Assembly (NCBI GenBank): GCA_032209605.1
Contig: JASFXZ010000001.1
Span: forward strand, 8,929,703 to 8,993,702
Length of the DNA: 64,000 nucleotides
Direction of reading: 5' to 3'
Source: Mactromeris polynyma
Lineage: Eukaryota > Mollusca > Bivalvia > Venerida > Mactridae
Below the pieces are notes generated by a model. It was not told where the DNA came from. It was given only the letters and a program-made list of their open reading frames with translations, and did not search any database. Each line of letters starts with the position of its first letter. Within the stretch, counting starts at the first letter, position 1. A program made the position numbers and the translations under genes. Shown piece by piece: positions 25,780 through 38,900 of the stretch.

Positions 25780-26934
25780 CACCCTTTTACTTTTATTTTT
25801 TTCTAATTCGAAAATTGTATTCGCATTGCCGTGCACTTTCTTATTGAAAATCAACCGATTTGTTATAAATTTATATCGCTGCAACAGCGCTGTGATACAT
25901 TCAAAATTTATGCATCTCTTAGTTTTGATACCCTTAGTTTTATGTGAGCTATGTATCTTTTTAACTTGTGACTTATCAGTTTAAATTAACCAGTCCTTCA
26001 CTGTTTTACACTCTATTTATTTCATATTTATTTCATATTAAAACTGTATTGCTTGTAGACTACAGGTAATTTAAACACGTCATGAGTCAATATGTGTATG
26101 CTTTGCTTATATCTTTAATTGCAACTGTTTTATGCTATGTTTTCTTTATACAATATGTTACTACATATGAGTCGGTTGTAAAAGCTCTATATCTGAGCTG
26201 ATGTTATTTGTATATAATGTCTTGCAGACTTAAAAAAATATATTATATTGTTTAAAACGCCAGTAACATGCCTCAGTGTTTGGCCACCCTCCAACTATTT
26301 TCCCAGTTCTTCTCAACAGTCCATTATTTAAGGAAAACTTTCTTGTAAGTAATGCCGACGATCTTAAAAATCTGGCAAATCCTGTGAAAATACGGTCATG
26401 TACAACATCCAACAATTATAGCAGAGAAATTTAATACATATTATGTACCGGTAACCATAGAACCCATCGGAAATGAGCTTTCATAGGTTATCCAAGGTTA
26501 TTATACACATTCCATTTCATTTTTCCAGTTCCAGAACTATGGTATGTGTTTCCTTGGTGTATTTTCATACTACTCTGCGACTGATTTATTACAGTAGTTT
26601 TATTTAGTTTCTTTTAAAATCTGTTATCTTACTGACTTGTGATAATGCTTATAAAACAGCTCGAGTGAACAATGTAGCTAGCGCATTATTATATGATTTT
26701 ACAATTATTCATTTTGTTAGTTTTATTAGTTACTATCTACCTTCTTTGTAACTTGCTTATAATTTGTAAATGTGTGTTTTAACCTAAGTACCAGTCAGTC
26801 TATCTATAAAAAGAAACTTAGTATCAAATTAATAAAATTGAGATTTTTAAGGTTTTTAGCAGCAGATGATTGGGCTGGGAATGGATGCAAATGGGTGTTT
26901 GGCAGTAGCACATTTTAATATTTGACTGCCCCAG
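25780..26934. other. Intergenic, no feature seen
   Basis: This is AT-rich sequence after the tRNA. I see no supportable ORF, repeat or splice-bounded exon. NRBP upstream and leader exons, if any, would lie near 25300-25600 on the other strand. Confidence 0.5.
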
Positions 26935-28025
26935 GCTGGTACAATAGGATGCCCTCCAAAAATATTGAAACCTCAACAATTATGTTTTGTTCGACGTTCA
27001 CGCACACTTCCTGATGGACAGTCTAGCATTCTACTGACCAAGGAAACAGGGCAAGACATGGTAGACAATGGTAAGATAATGTTCATTATTCATTCAATTG
27101 TTTTTAAGTATCTTGGTAACTGATTTACTATATTCATCAGAAAGCTCATTTGTATATCGAAGTTGACAAAGTTTTGTTTTTACGGCGATATTGTTTTCAG
27201 ATGATTATTACTACTGAACCCTTTTCAACTTAAGTTGATTTTGGCCTAAAGTTGATATGTCAACCATTTTGTCTTCAGTGTTCCTGTGAAGCTTTGTGGG
27301 TTTGATGCATCTTGGTGGTTAAATCTCTCATTTAGCCAATACACTACCAGATTTATTCCTGCATTCAGATGAGGGGAGAAGCTGAAACAAGTTTATCCGC
27401 ATATGAATAATGAAGCAGATAATCTTGTTTTGTTTTCACTCCTTGATGTATACAGCCAAAATACATACTAGGATCTGGACAAATAACATCCGTTCCTCAT
27501 GAAACATCAAGGCATGTACAGCACTTGCGCATAATCCTACCAAGCATTCCCTTTCAGGATTCAAATTGGTTTTCAGGTATTCCAATCATAGTCAAACTGC
27601 ATCAAGTGCATCTCAGCAATATCCATCCTCGTATCAATCAAAAACTCACCCTGTCAGTGATTATTACAACTACACCATCACTTTGTCAGAGGAAACAAGA
27701 GCAGTCACAAATTTCTGCAAGTTAATCCGATATTAATAAGGCTTAACTCAAACAAATGGTAACACAATATCCAGTGTACCAACACTAGTGCCACTGCTAG
27801 GAATGACCCTGATAAAAATGACCATAGTGACCATGCGTATAAAGAGATTACCCGTCATGCAATGGAAGAAATTGCACCAAAATTTTTTATAATGGACTGA
27901 CCAACTACATTACAGACGTGCAGAGACACCTCCCATGTAACTGTTTGACACAATATGCATATAGTGCTGTAAGATTGAACGCCAACAGGTTTATGAACTT
28001 TCAGGACCGATCCATGTCAATTTAG
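26935..28025 (+). pseudogene. Disrupted coding-like region, unidentified
   Basis: An exon-like block (26935-27070) between a ccccag acceptor and |gtaaga donor reads AGTIGCPPKILKPQQLCFVR and continues open for 45 codons, ending in phase 1. A second block after atgtatacag (27456-27733) fits that phase but has one in-frame TGA; it includes SEETRAVTNFCKLIRY and ends in tandem TAA codons. Coding-like sequence resumes in shifted frames: one contains HAYKEITRHAMEEIAPKFF and another LTNYITDVQRHLPCNC, ending at TAG 28023-28025. Residue composition in these frames looks protein-like, but stops and frameshifts break it. I do not recognise the family. It is most likely a decayed gene or transposon-borne ORF; a rapidly evolving gene with additional short introns is the alternative. 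Confidence 0.45.
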
Positions 28026-30803
28026 GTAAAGAAATGCTCTCCTTGTCAAAATTATAACTGCTGTTTGGTTTACTTTTCAATCTAAACACAACCACAACTT
28101 TTTCTCTATCAAGTTTACATACAAAAAAGAACATTCCAATACACCTATTTTTAAACGTAACGGTCCAGGTAAAATATTTATGCGTTCTCGGCTAAAAAAA
28201 CAGCACTATACCTATGTGGATAGTATGTTACAAAACAGCTACAGTGTATTTTGATTCTGTAAAGATAAAATATGAAAAGACAACAAACACGTTTTAACTT
28301 ACATAAATATTTATACAGAACAGCACACAGAAGTAAAATGAATGACGCATGTATGTGAATAGAGAATCTTGCCTTCAAACAATACATAATTATCAGTGCA
28401 AAGAAATGGAAATTAATTAAGAAAGAGAATGGGATTTGTAAGTTTGTAAAATAAAAACGCATGTGGTAAAAAGCATAACAAGAATGTATCAAATACGCTT
28501 CATTACAGATTTTGGTAGCTAGGCAAAGATTAAAACAAGTAGTTTTATTTAAACATATTGTCTGCAAATTTACCTTATTTAATACAATCTTATTTCCTAG
28601 GCATTTCGAAACTTCTCTATAATTTCAAATGACGCCTCATAACAAACTAGAAACGAGTCCCCAGGTGCCCCACTTTACTCAAGGGGCGTAACTCTTCTCT
28701 TACTGTATAAATGCAATTGAAAAAAAACTGTTGCAATTTCATGTGATGACTAATATTCCTATCAATTTTTGTTACTCTAGGTCAAATACTATTTGAGAAA
28801 TGAACAACACAAGTTTTGTAGGACTGATGGGTAAACAGTTGTAGGGGCCCCTAAAATCATGCTTAAACATATTAAATTCTAGAAATGACAGCAAAGTCCT
28901 TAGTAAGTTTATGCAGTATTGAAGCTGGGTGGCATTTTTATGGAATATTTTAACATCAGGCAAAGAATGACTGTCAAGTAGAAACCTTAACTACAGATAA
29001 ACTACAATGTGCAGTGGAAGTTTCGTAATGGCGAGATGTTTGTTAAAATACCAATTCTGTATCATACTATACATAAATGTAGATGTACAAGAATTATCCC
29101 TCAAAAGATCACAATACAATTTTTAAAAAATCAGAACAAAGCAACATAAGGTAATCCCCTCAATAAGTATAAACCAACTCTCCCCCCTCAATAAGAATAA
29201 ACCAACTCTCTTTGAACAATAAATACAGTGAGTCAATTACATGTATCAAAATTACAACAATGATCATAGAATGCAAGTTGGGTAATATTAATTGTAACTA
29301 ATCCAGAATATAAGGTGAGCAGGACCTAGTCAGCAGCTCACTGAAGGAAAGTTATAACTTAACAAACTACATGTATATAGAAATAGAAGGCTGACAGATA
29401 AATACAGCCGATATCTTGTTGACCACACTTTAATTCACAATATAATCAATACCTCGGAACTTGTTAACATTCCAACATCATGTTGATAAAACAACTACAT
29501 TGATATTTAAAAAAAACAAGTTATACTCTACGTAACATGCCGACAGACTCTCATTGAACTTGATTCAGATATCAATATGGTTTTTAAAACCTGAAGCTAT
29601 ATGTAAGATTTCATTTTGATGCATGTAATTCCCATAAAATGTATTACAATTATTACAGACAGTTAAACAGGTGAATGTATTGTTGTATAAGTATCACTAT
29701 ATTTCTAGGGTCACTATGGGCTTCTACCTTAATTGTCCACAAAACGAGCCAAAAATAAAGCAAAAAATGTTTTCCATCATGCTCTATTTTAACAGGGCAA
29801 GTTTGACGAAACACAAAATAAATAAATAAACATTCAATTATTTCTCATTCAGAATGTCTTTACAGTTTAAATCTAAAAACAACACAAAATAAGTGATAAA
29901 AATAAGTGTTTAAAATGTGCAATTACATGTATTTCATTAATAAGAACAAAATGATATCAAAAGTATTAAACATTAACTAAAGATATAAACTTCTAAACAA
30001 ACGAAAGCTACAAGACTTTTTCATATCCATAGGAGAAAACTTGCACATAATCATATCTAATCTCATTCAATCAATTGTAAATCATACTCAATTTTCCACC
30101 AACTATTAATTGTTACACAAAATATAGTTGAACAGATCGAGTCATGTCTTCAGTAATGTATAATAAACCTGCACTTACAAGCACAATGAAAGTTTGTATT
30201 AAGAATAATAATTTTATAAGAAAACTATTTTGTTAGGAATTAATATAGCTGAACTCTTGTTTGTAAATGTCCAGGCATTTATGAGATTTGAGAATTTATC
30301 AACTTTGCTTGTTTTAAAGATATATCAGTTATCGGTAAGGAGTTTATGCTTCTTTCACCATACTGAAATATGCAGCACATTTTGCAAATTACGCATACAT
30401 GAAGTATGCGTCTTGCTATTGGTATATATACATAATGTAAAAATAAAGACATAACAATTGAATGAATGTCAATAAAACAATAACTATACAATAACATAAG
30501 AAGCTGCCATAAAAACAAATTTCTCCAAATCATCAGTACTTAGTCCAAATATATACATAATATTGTATACCTGTAAATGAATGCCTTATCTTCCATAGAC
30601 TCAACACTTAAACCATATGTATGGAAAAGCATCAACCAACAAGGTTAGTTTATTGTCAATACAATTATAAAATTTTATAACATCATACTATCTACAGATT
30701 TATGTCTAACTTATATCATCCCCAACATCAAAAACACAAAACAAAGAATCAGTTGATTATTTCCAAGTTTGAATCACATGTATTGTCTTCAGAATTTTAC
30801 ATC
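28026..30803. other. Intergenic between pseudogene and KDM4 3' end
   Basis: This is mostly AT-rich single-copy-looking DNA. At 28640-28830 there is an interspersed-repeat fragment with 'caaggggcgtaactct', a motif of the same style as other repeats in the window. A minus-strand AATAAA at 30649-30654 is a plausible KDM4 polyadenylation signal, about 150 nt past the stop. Confidence 0.5.
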
Positions 30804-32962
30804 TTATGACACACCAATGTTGTTCAATAGAGCTGCATAAGATATTTTCTGTTTTTGCCGAATTGTATGACCTTTGACCTCAGTTTTAATGATCTGTCCC
30901 CTGTCAAAAAAGTCATACTTGCTCTCAGAAGCATGTGACTGAAACATAAAGGATTGTAAAAACATGGAATAGGGTGGTTCAATTTTGTCCAGGGTTAAAC
31001 ACATATGTACATTCTATGATAATTTCATTACTGAAAGATTATGAATTTATCATAACTAGTAATTCCTCCAGGTATTTAATATTACATCATAATACTTCAA
31101 GCTCTATTTTTACCTGTTTAACATAGATACAATCAAATGACCAAAGTTTTATATATTCCTAATTTTCATATGTCATTGTATGTCCAGGGTTGAAAGCAGA
31201 ACTAGTCTGCATACAAACAAAGATGCAGATGGGACGATTTTGCTTTCAGCCCATCAATGTACTAAACACTATACATGCATATCAAAGCAATATTTTTGAG
31301 ACTGCCTCCAGTGCGTTCTAATACCGATTTTGTAAAGTTTACTTAAATTGATTATAACTTCAAATCTTTGACTATACAACACAATAAAACAAGATTAAGT
31401 TACATTTACACTAATCACAGTCAAGTCATAACACTCTGTCACAGAAATATTTTTTTTTAAAAGCTCACCATTCGTATCCTGACACTTTTAGGTAAATCTT
31501 CATCTTGTAACCAGAGTTCATCACGAGGAATACTTCGTTCAGATCCATCCTCAAAACTAACCTGAACATAATAAACAATACAGTTATGTACAAGTTAAAG
31601 CTGTGTAATGCGAGGTGAGTAACATCTATGAAACATGGTTATCGAGGTCTGCAACAGAACTTCCTCATTTCCTAGTTTCAATAACCACCTTTCTTTTCAA
31701 AATTCATAATAACTTGGTACATATATATTCACACCACAATCCAATATTATGACAGGAGTCTTTCAACAATTTGTAGAACTTTTATGATTATTTACGCAGA
31801 ATAAATATAGCAGATGTCTAAAAACTGATATCGACTAAGTAGTCAACTGTTGTATTACCTTATAAACAACTTGAGAGTTAACTCCTTTAAACGTAGCTCC
31901 CCACAATGTACCATCAGTCCATACAACTTGTACCATACTTCCTACTGGAGGTGGTCCATCATCAGGATTATGATTCTAGAAATTTACATAGAAATGAGTT
32001 TTTTGAAGAGATATCAATTTCACTAAATCGTCAAAAGTCAGGACATTCTTATTCATAATTATTTAAAAAATTTGACTAAGTAAAATGGTGTCTTTTATCA
32101 ATTTACAAATAACCAATTAAAGATATAATATGCTCATTTCTTTGTTCATTTGTTTACCTAAACAAACAGGAAAAATCTACTTTATCTAGTTAAAACTTCA
32201 ATAAATAAGCATTATCACAGAATACATTTATCATGTATTTCTCTGTATTTGTCGAAATACGTTTGTAGTATCATAACATTAAAAAAGCCATGTTTTTTTA
32301 CCGAACTCAATAATTTATGCAAACTTTTAAGAAGACAACTAGACAATGCTTAACACCAAATATCAAAGCTCTAGACCTTTTGGTTTTTGCACAAGAAGAT
32401 TTTCAAAGTTTTCACTTCTAAAATCTATTATTAGTTCCCATGACCTACTTATGAACAGACCAAAATTATCAATGTAACTTTGGAAGATTACCACCTAAGG
32501 ATCATTCCTGTAAAGTTTGGTCAAAATCCATTCAGGGGTTTAAGAGGAGATCACATTTATTGTTTCCACTATATACTAATAGGAAATAAGGCCCGCCCCC
32601 GACGGCTTTGTTTTTCGACAGATTTAATGATTTATGCAATCTGGTAAGAGGACCACTAGACAATGCTACACACCAAATGGTTCTTATTAATGATATTTTA
32701 GACTATGTAACAATAATACAGGATGAAGCCCATTTAAACATTTTAGGTTCAGATGAGCCAGATACATCTTTAAATGACAATAATTACTTACATCAATATC
32801 TTCTGGATACAGATCATCACTGAATGAACCATCATCGAAGTCTACTTCATAGAATACCTGGTCTCTACAACCAATCACTTCGCACAGATAGAAACGTGTG
32901 TTTTTATGTTTGCCTATCACTTTCTCTCCTGGATTAAGGGGAGTTAACTCACGAGGCTTTTG
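30804..32962 (-). CDS. KDM4: KDM4 exons 15-18: hybrid tandem Tudor and C-terminus
   Basis: Exon 15 encodes [20 protein letters not shown] and [18 protein letters not shown]. Exon 16 encodes [20 protein letters not shown]. Exon 17 encodes [20 protein letters not shown]. These make the interdigitated Tudor pair that binds methylated histone tails in the family. Exon 18 gives a short divergent tail with IKTEV, another SUMO-type site, and ends at the TAA complementing 30804-30806. The C-terminal tail after the Tudors has little similarity to vertebrate KDM4A. Confidence 0.95.
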
Positions 32963-35900
32963 CTGAAATAAGCAAAATCACAGTACTCAGAATACATCTA
33001 ATAACTGTGCAATTTAATAAAAGGATACCACTATATTATACACACATCAATACTTGCACCAAATATGGAAAGATTTTTCAATGTAACTACAACAGCATAT
33101 TGCTTTAATTCTTTAAACATTTCAATGAAATTATCTTTAACTCCTAAATTAGAAGCTACTGTCTCATACATCAAAAATATAATCACTGGTAGTCATACAG
33201 TAAGCGGTTATTTGTAATAATCATTGACAGAGCTTTAATACTGACGGATTTTAAACTAGTAACAAGGTGCATCAATGAACAATTAGAAAATTACAATGTA
33301 AATATTGTCCAAATGAAAATCCCAGAATGTTTTTGTTTTATTTCACAGCAATCTCTGTAAAATATTTAAAGCCATCCACATCAGAAATGTCAATAATTGC
33401 AACACAAAAATTTGGATGACTAAATCACAATTTGACATATAACTGTGCATTGTCAACATTATGCATGAAATATCTTCACAAGTGAAAGAACAAAATACCC
33501 TTTAACTGTCCTTTCTATTTATTAACCACCAGGTAAGGCCAATGTACATGTTATTCACAAAAATAATGTGTACATACTGTTAATGAATGGAACTATCAAC
33601 ATTACTGATCACGATTATTTATCACAAAAATGTTAACAGATACAACTGTCTCATATACAAGTTACTAATCACAGAAGCTTCATACAGTAAGCGGTTATGA
33701 TAATAATCATTGACAGTATTATCTGTAGATAATTTCACGATGAGAAACTGAATGGAGGCAATGTAACACAAGAAACTTGAAGACTGTATCATAGTTGGAC
33801 AATCACTATCACGATTAAGACTCAAATTGAATATATCACATTCTTTACCACACTTTACCACATTAACTGTCTCATACATATTTCTCTGATCATGTGAACT
33901 CACACAGTAAGCGGTAAAGACATAATCATTGACAGTTTAATCTGTGCAACCCTGTCATTTACAGAACAGATCTAACAAAATTAATGAAATTCTGATAGAA
34001 AACAGTTAAATAAGCATGCAACAAGAATCTCATTACTAAATACAATTCTGACATGAAATAAGAAACTAGGAGTAAATTTTATGAACAAGACTTCAGATTT
34101 GAATTGCAGGTTTAATTTATGTAACAATCTTAGCTATTCTGTTTACGACTCAACTAGCACCCCTATATATGTAATAGAACTTCCAAACATGAACAGACCA
34201 TATAAGTAGAACTTCATTAACAGAACATTCACTTGCATCATTGCAGCATGCTAGGATTAAACATTACACAAGTCTTGTGTTATTCCTTATATCCTATATA
34301 CAATGGTAAAATTTGCACAAACATAACAAGGATTAAAAACTAAAACTTGGGATAAAACTTTTCTCTTGTCATCAAATCACTTGCTCCTTATCACAACAGG
34401 TTTGAATCCCCAACAGGATGCAAAAGTTGAAAGCAAGACAGCTATCCAGCTGGTTATACGAAACGTTGGTGCTTCTACCTTGGTGTCCACCTGGATTCTT
34501 CATCCACCCTATAACTGGAAAAGTAACTACATGAACCAGGCTATTTAAAGATTAAACTAAATGTCCAGTTAGAAGAGGCATACCTTAATCTTGGTAAGGT
34601 GCATATGTCTAGAACATGTGATGTACACTGGATGTGGCCAGTCACTGGTTTCAAACACAACTCCAGCAGCATGAGCACATGTAACATGGAATGATAGAGT
34701 ACATCTTCCATTAGAACACTGAACGCATGTACGGATCATAAACCTTGTATCTGTCAATGACCCACTACAGTACTGGCATTTCTGAAACAAACAAAATTAC
34801 GTTCATACTTAATCATCCTGACATTTTAACAAGAGGGCCATGACAGCCCTATATTGCTCACCTGAGTACACTGCCATGTTTTTTTCCATAAATTACTAAT
34901 TTATGCAATCATTTAAGAGGACCACTAGACAATGCTGAACACCAAATATCAAAGCTCTAGAATCTATTTTTAGCTCCCTGACCTACCTTGAACAGACCAA
35001 AATTATTTATGAAACTTTGGATGAGGACCACCTAAGGATCATTCCTGTAAAATTAGGTCAAAATCCATTCAGGGGCTTAAGATGAGATGACGTTTATAGC
35101 TTCCACTATATACATATAGGAAACAAGGCCCGCCCCCTGGCGGCCATGTTTTTTTACGGAGCTTAATAATTTATGCAATCTTGTAAGAGGACCACTAGAC
35201 AATGCTACACACCAAATATAAAAGCTCTAGACCTTAGGGTTTTGGACAAGAAGAATTTCAAAGTTTACACTTTTAAAATATATTTTTAGCTCCTGTGACC
35301 TACTTATGCAGCAGAACGGAATTATTCATGCAACTTTGAAAGAGGTCTACCCAAGGATCATTCCTGTGAAGTTTGGACAAAATCCATTCAGTAGTATAGG
35401 AGGAGATGTTGATGAAAGAAAATGTTGATGCACATCGATGGGAATCCTATGATCCTTGGTGCTCAAGTGAGCTCAAAAGTAGTATTATCAATCTGACAAT
35501 TCAAAAATTTATATTTAAGTAGTAATACACAGATAAATGTGTTCATAAGGCTTAATTTCATTTATAGTTATTTAAAAGGACATTACAAATAAGGCCACGC
35601 CAAATTGGAATTTTGTTAAGCGTCAACCTAAGTTCGCGAAACCTAGCTACCTATTCAAAATAAAACACAAACTCATAACAAAAAAACAAATATCCTCAGA
35701 TAATAAGCGATGCATAATTTCAGATATTTTAATGAAAGAAACATCTTAAAAAGAAAACAAAATGGTTTGTTTCAAAACTAGATCTATACATGATTCTGTT
35801 TGATTGTGGTATTGATAAAATGTTAAAGAATAATCACATCTTTGTCAGATCTCAACTAAAATTGCCGTTGTCGAATCATGAACATTGAAAATATAAGAAT

Positions 35901-38900
35901 TTTAGCTTTGTTTTTTTTGCCATGAAGAGCGCAAAACCTAGGCGCACACGGACGCTTCACAAAATTCCAATTTGGCATGGCCTAATGAAGCATAAATGAC
36001 AAAGAATCATTCAATAACATGCAAAGTCTACACTACAGTAAATCAGGGGTCATACCTATCTCGTATTTGTAACCCACTCATGTAGGCAATCCCTAAATGC
36101 CACATTTTTGCTGAAAATGACAATATACATACTGTACATTCAAATGAAGTAAATTGCAGCTTCTTTTAATGGCTAATGGAAAATTTCAAAAATACATTTA
36201 TAAGCAAATAAAAAAAACTTACAAGTTTGATACGTGCTGGCGTAATTTTAGACGTGTTGATAGGTTCTCGTTGTCGCACATTATCAAATTTTACTTCTTT
36301 TAAAGCCAAAGCACAAACAACATGAGCCCATCTACCGTCAGTTGTGGATTTTAATGCTCCACCTCTTAGAGTACACAATATACATTCCTACAAAAAATAT
36401 TAAGCCATTAAAATGTTTAAAGCATAATTATAAGAATCTAACAGAATTATCCGGTTTGTGGTTATTGTCTTTGGCAGGAACAATGTTCAGCCGACAGCAT
36501 CTTAATAAAGATGCAGCTTCCCAGTTGCATTATCACTGGTCAATATGGAGTTATGTTAAAGCAAATTATGCTAATAATCCTGCATACCAAAATAGAAATG
36601 TAAGAACTAGGGATGTCAACGAATGGCAATTTTGGTATTCGAATATTAGGTCGACCTCCCGAACGAATATTCGAACATTCGACCTTCTTATTTAATAATA
36701 ATACATTTGAAAGTTTAAACTTTAGTTGCTGCTTATCAATTATGTGTTTTAAACTGGTCAATCCCTGCGATTACTAATGTGTTCAGGGCCTAAGTGTCAT
36801 CACCAGAGTGTTATATCTCTCTTGCCCCCAACTGTACAACATGACATGTCAATTATCACCTGCAGATATTATTGACACGCGTAAAATGTCATTCAATGCG
36901 ATAAGGCCCATCATTGAAATTTAATACACTTGCATTCAGATATGTTGAAAAAAAAATATTTTATCGAATATTCGAATGCCGAATCAGTATTCGAATATTC
37001 GTTTGTATGTCCGAATATTCGAATATCCAAATATTCGTTGACATCCCTAGTAAGAACCAATTCATACTTACTGCTTGTATAGCTTCTTTAACACATCGAG
37101 CACATTTCCATTCCTTTCCTTCCTCAAAATCAGCACCATAGCAACCTGAAAGAAACACACCAATACGAATACAGTACTAACATAAACAAAGACATGCATA
37201 CGACAAAGGCAAGATAAAACACGGAAATGATGGTCCAATATTGCTCACCAAGTATTGTAGCACATGATACGTAATAATTATCCTCATACTGGGTAATAGG
37301 AACCCAATGTAAGTTTATGCAGAATGATATAAATTCAACCAATGAGGAGGAAGATTTTAAAATACCATGACATGAAGATTAAACCCATTGCCTGGACATC
37401 TTTTAACACATTAAGTTAGTATTAGCAATTTTGTATTTGATCATTTGAAAATAACAAAATCCTTAGTTAAATTACATACTCTCTTCAGAAGTCTTTTAAT
37501 AATTGGCAACGGTGATTATTAAATAACAATGATAATGAAGTAATATTCAATGGTTGAAATGTACATTACAGAATACCAAAGCAGTATTACAACAGATGAA
37601 ATTGAGACGTACAATGACAATAAATCCTTCAGTAAAAGAAGTTCAAATAAAGAGCAACTAATGACATACTTGCATGGACACAAATGTTACAATCTCGGCA
37701 GACAATCAAGGAGCTTAGACCATCGTCATCAAGAATTGTATTGGATCCAAACGGGTGTGGATTATCTGTACTTGTAGCAAAACACATCTCAGGAATCATT
37801 GGGAGAGAACGCTTAGGAATCACTGATGGTTTCCGTGGTGATTGTAACTCCTCTTCAGTTACCTACAAAAATGTTTGAGTAATCAATGAGAATCAACCAA
37901 ATAACAAATCCAAAAATTTTATTAATAAGTTTGTTAAAAAGTAACCACAGAAATAATAAATCCAGAAATAACAAATCCAAAATTTTTATTAATAAGTTTG
38001 TTAAAAAAGTAACCACAGAAATAATAAATCCAGAAATAACAAATCCAAAAATGTTATTAATAAGTTTGTTAAAAAAGTAACCACAGAAATAATAAATCCA
38101 GAAATAACAAATCCAAAAATTGTATTAATAAGTTTGTTAAAAAAGTAACCACAGAAATAATAAATCCAGAAATAACAAATCCTAAATTTTTATTAATAAG
38201 TTTGTTAAAAAAGTAACCACAGAAATAATAAATCCAGAAATAACAAATCCAAAATTTTTATTAATAAGTTTGTTAAAAAAGTAACCACAGAAATAATAAA
38301 TCCAGAAACAAGATACATATGTACAAAACGCTACTTTATATCATACAATACTTTCAACAAACAAACACCTGGTCACATGGAATGCACTTGTATATCAGTT
38401 GGAATTCTTACAATATGAACGAAAGTGTAACTGTATATAAATTAAAGTTGGAAATATATGGCCCACTACTGATACTTTTTCTGTCTAGCCACCTTTGAAT
38501 ATTGGTGACAAAATGTTATATATACTCAGATTTCAAGATTTAACAGCTGATAATGCATTTACCTTAAATGGAACAAATAGAGCACATATACAACAATGTG
38601 GCTCGTGTTGAGACATAGCATAATTAAAGTCCACCTCCGTATCAAAGTGCCACTCAACTGGGGAGTCTTGCCACAAGAATTCAAGAGGTTTCTTCCAAAT
38701 CATTGTCATATCATCAAACTCAACTAAAAATCGAGAAAAGATGAACATAGATAAATTTCCTAACAAACATTTCATTAAACATTGAAAATAAAACTGGCAT
38801 TTATACAATAATAACAAATATCAACAACACAATGACCTCATTTACATAAATTGAGTAACTTATAGACAGCCGTAGTGATTATGCAAAGTAGCAAAAGGGG

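Noticed and set aside
32608..32823. 71-codon plus-strand ORF next to KDM4 Tudor exon
   Set aside because: It spans a repeat copy and the duplicated fragment and overlaps the start of KDM4 exon 15 on the other strand. Not an independent gene.
36480..36600. Plus-strand exon-like stretch ([19 protein letters not shown])
   Set aside because: Open but short. No matching donor or neighbouring exons were found, and the ORF runs into the hAT element.
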